Of a stretch of DNA of 64,000 nucleotides, positions 62,945 through 64,000 are shown piece by piece. Each line of letters starts with the position of its first letter. Position 1 is the first letter of the stretch. Position numbers and translations under genes: made by a program. The notes under the pieces were generated by a model. The model did no database searches. It had not been told where the DNA came from and was given only the letters and a program-made list of their open reading frames with translations. Source of the stretch: an uncultured bacterium (GTDB taxonomy: Bacteria; Acidobacteriota; Thermoanaerobaculia; Thermoanaerobaculales; Thermoanaerobaculaceae); NCBI GenBank assembly GCA_937924755.1, contig CALEVZ010000037.1, forward strand, positions 1 through 64,000, written 5' to 3'.

Positions 62945-63895
62945 ATGAGGGCAACCTCGCCCCTGCTCGCCTTGGTCCACCAGGACTGCGCCGGGCATCA
63001 GCCCATCTGGGGCCACCCGGAAAGGCCGGAGCGTTTGGCAGCCGCCCGGGAAGGGGCTCGGCGCGCCGGGGCGCGGGAGGCGGAAATCGATATCGATGAC
63101 GTCCGGGCCCTGGCGGCGGTGGCGCGCGTCCACCACCCGGATCTGGCGCCGCGGTTGGCGTCGGCCTGCCGCGGCACTACCCCTGCCACCTTCGACTGCG
63201 CCGACAACTCCATCAGCGCCGGCACGTACAACGCCGCGCTGGGGGCGGTCCGTGCCACCCTGGCGGGGGTCGATGCTCTCCTGGCGGGCCAGGCGCGCTG
63301 CGCCTGGGTGGGGGCGCGTCCTCCAGGGCACCACGCCCTGCACCGGCGGGCCATGGGGTTCTGCTTCTTCAACAACGCGGCCATCGCCGCCGAGGAGCTG
63401 CGGGCGCGGGGCGCGGCCTCGGTGGCGGTGGTGGACTTTGACGTCCACCACGGCAACGGCACCCAAGATCACTTTTTTGCCCGTAGTGACGTGTTTTTCC
63501 TTTCGGTACACCGCTATCCGTTCTATCCCGGCAGCGGTGCCGGAGACGAGATCGGCGGTGGGGAGGGGCGGGGGTTCACCCGTAACTACCCCCTCGCCGC
63601 CGGAGCCGGGGATGACATCTACGTCGCCGCCGTTGAGGCGGGCCTCGAAGATGTGATGCGGGTCACTCGCCCCGATGCCTGGGTGGTGTCCGCAGGCTTT
63701 GATGCCCACGTCGCCGATCCTCTCGGAGGGATGAACGTGTCGTCCAACGGCTTCGAGCGAATCGGCAAGCTGATCGCCTCAGCGGCAGCGGGAAAGCCGA
63801 TTCTGGCTGTGCTGGAAGGGGGGTATCAGGTGAGCGCGCTGACAGAATCGGTGCATGCTTTTCTCAGTGGTCTGGTTGGGAGCGGTAGGGCTTGA
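62945..63895 (+). CDS. Histone-deacetylase-family amidohydrolase
   Basis: 316 aa. Zinc-dependent deacetylase motifs are complete: HPERPERL (23-30), VGARPPGHHALHRRAMGFCFFNNAAIAA (catalytic His pair), VVDFDVHHGNGTQDHFF (Asp and His zinc ligands), HRYPFYPGSG and VVSAGFDAHVADPLGG (second Asp ligand). Bacterial members include acetoin-utilisation AcuC and acetylpolyamine amidohydrolases. The substrate is unknown. There is no ribosome site before the ATG, and a TATCCT element lies where transcription would start at the ATG itself. Confidence 0.92.
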   Translation: MRATSPLLALVHQDCAGHQPIWGHPERPERLAAAREGARRAGAREAEIDIDDVRALAAVARVHHPDLAPRLASACRGTTPATFDCADNSISAGTYNAALGAVRATLAGVDALLAGQARCAWVGARPPGHHALHRRAMGFCFFNNAAIAAEELRARGAASVAVVDFDVHHGNGTQDHFFARSDVFFLSVHRYPFYPGSGAGDEIGGGEGRGFTRNYPLAAGAGDDIYVAAVEAGLEDVMRVTRPDAWVVSAGFDAHVADPLGGMNVSSNGFERIGKLIASAAAGKPILAVLEGGYQVSALTESVHAFLSGLVGSGRA

Positions 63896-63920
63896 CTTTT
63901 CCGCAACCCGCCTCTATGTT
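63892..63920 (+). promoter_or_regulatory. Sigma-70-like promoter for the gene at the right edge
   Basis: TTGACT (63892-63897) and TATGTT (63915-63920) are 17 bp apart, overlapping the end of the deacetylase gene. Predicted start near 63927, giving a leader of about 44 nt to the ATG at 63971. Confidence 0.55.
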
Positions 63921-63970
63921 TCAAGCAACGAGGCGTGCTTTTTTGAGGCCAGAATCGTTTGGAGGACGGG

Positions 63971-64000
63971 ATGCACAGAAACCACGGCACCGCGGTTGCC
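63971..64000 (+). CDS. Start of a gene truncated by the window edge
   Basis: An ATG at 63971 lies 5 nt after GGAGG and downstream of a good promoter. Only ten codons (MHRNHGTAVA) are inside the window, with no stop. The basic and polar start could precede a signal peptide, but ten residues are too few to identify it. Confidence 0.5.
   Translation, partial: MHRNHGTAVA

Overview
The window is 64 kb of GC-rich (roughly two-thirds G+C by eye), densely coding chromosomal DNA from a Gram-negative-type bacterium. The longest stretch without a supported gene is about 250 bp. I see no rRNA, tRNA, CRISPR array, transposase, integrase or phage gene, so it reads as core and semi-core chromosome, not a mobile island. 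An Acidobacteriota-like host (Thermoanaerobaculia/Holophagae type) is the best inference. It rests on an exosortase-H-type locus, an elongated MglA-type GTPase, Mla-type lipid transport and an HrcA-GrpE-DnaK-DnaJ-PrmA-RsmE string. A Myxococcota-like deltaproteobacterium is the main alternative, and no 16S gene is present to decide.

Layout. 1-4.5 kb: tail of an exosortase, its partner membrane protein, an aldehyde dehydrogenase, an FHA protein and an asparaginase-II family protein. 4.5-6.8 kb (minus): a fused DAK2/DegV (FakA+FakB-like) protein bracketed by two paralogous mini zinc-ribbon proteins. 6.8-9.5 kb: mlaE-mlaF-mlaD. 9.4-12.7 kb (minus): two GT-C type membrane glycosyltransferases, divergent from ugd at 12.8 kb. 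14-19.3 kb: superoxide dismutase, a PilZ protein, an MTA/SAH deaminase, TPM and LemA proteins and an LpxL-like acyltransferase. 19.4-31.3 kb (plus): gmk-rpoZ-coaBC-udg4, an HD-GYP sensor, a TPR lipoprotein, a roadblock protein, ftsY-ribD-ribE, an unknown gene, a HemW-like radical SAM protein, a beta-barrel candidate and a lipoprotein. 31.3-43.4 kb: mixed strands with an IMPase-like phosphatase, a diguanylate cyclase, a Gfo/Idh oxidoreductase, TatD, a secreted subtilase, and a minus-strand set DUF2520 - extended MglA - MltD-like transglycosylase. 43.4-55 kb (plus): hrcA-grpE-dnaK-dnaJ-prmA-rsmE-holC, then Skp/OmpH-like, YfgM-like, deoA and an ABC-F ATPase. 55-58 kb: an acyl-CoA dehydrogenase with a TetR-like operator, and a UDP-glucuronate decarboxylase-like enzyme. 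58-62.9 kb (minus): flippase-like protein - nrdR - hsp20 - lon - DUF2062. 62.9 kb to end: a histone-deacetylase-like amidohydrolase and the start of one further gene.

Functional themes: (i) envelope lipid and surface glycan handling (mlaEFD, two GT-C enzymes, ugd and the UXS-like enzyme for UDP-glucuronate/UDP-xylose, LpxL-like acyltransferase, MltD-like, Skp-like); (ii) proteostasis (DnaK set, Lon with Hsp20); (iii) second-messenger and polarity signalling (PilZ, HD-GYP, GGDEF with an I-site, FHA, roadblock/MglB-like, extended MglA); (iv) lipid metabolism (FakAB-like fusion, acyl-CoA dehydrogenase). ATGA/GTGA overlaps are very common, so many neighbouring genes are probably translationally coupled. 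No clear undescribed defence or mobile system was found. The most distinctive items are the FakA-FakB fusion with twin zinc ribbons, the MglA fusion protein, and a candidate small structured RNA near 34.5 kb.
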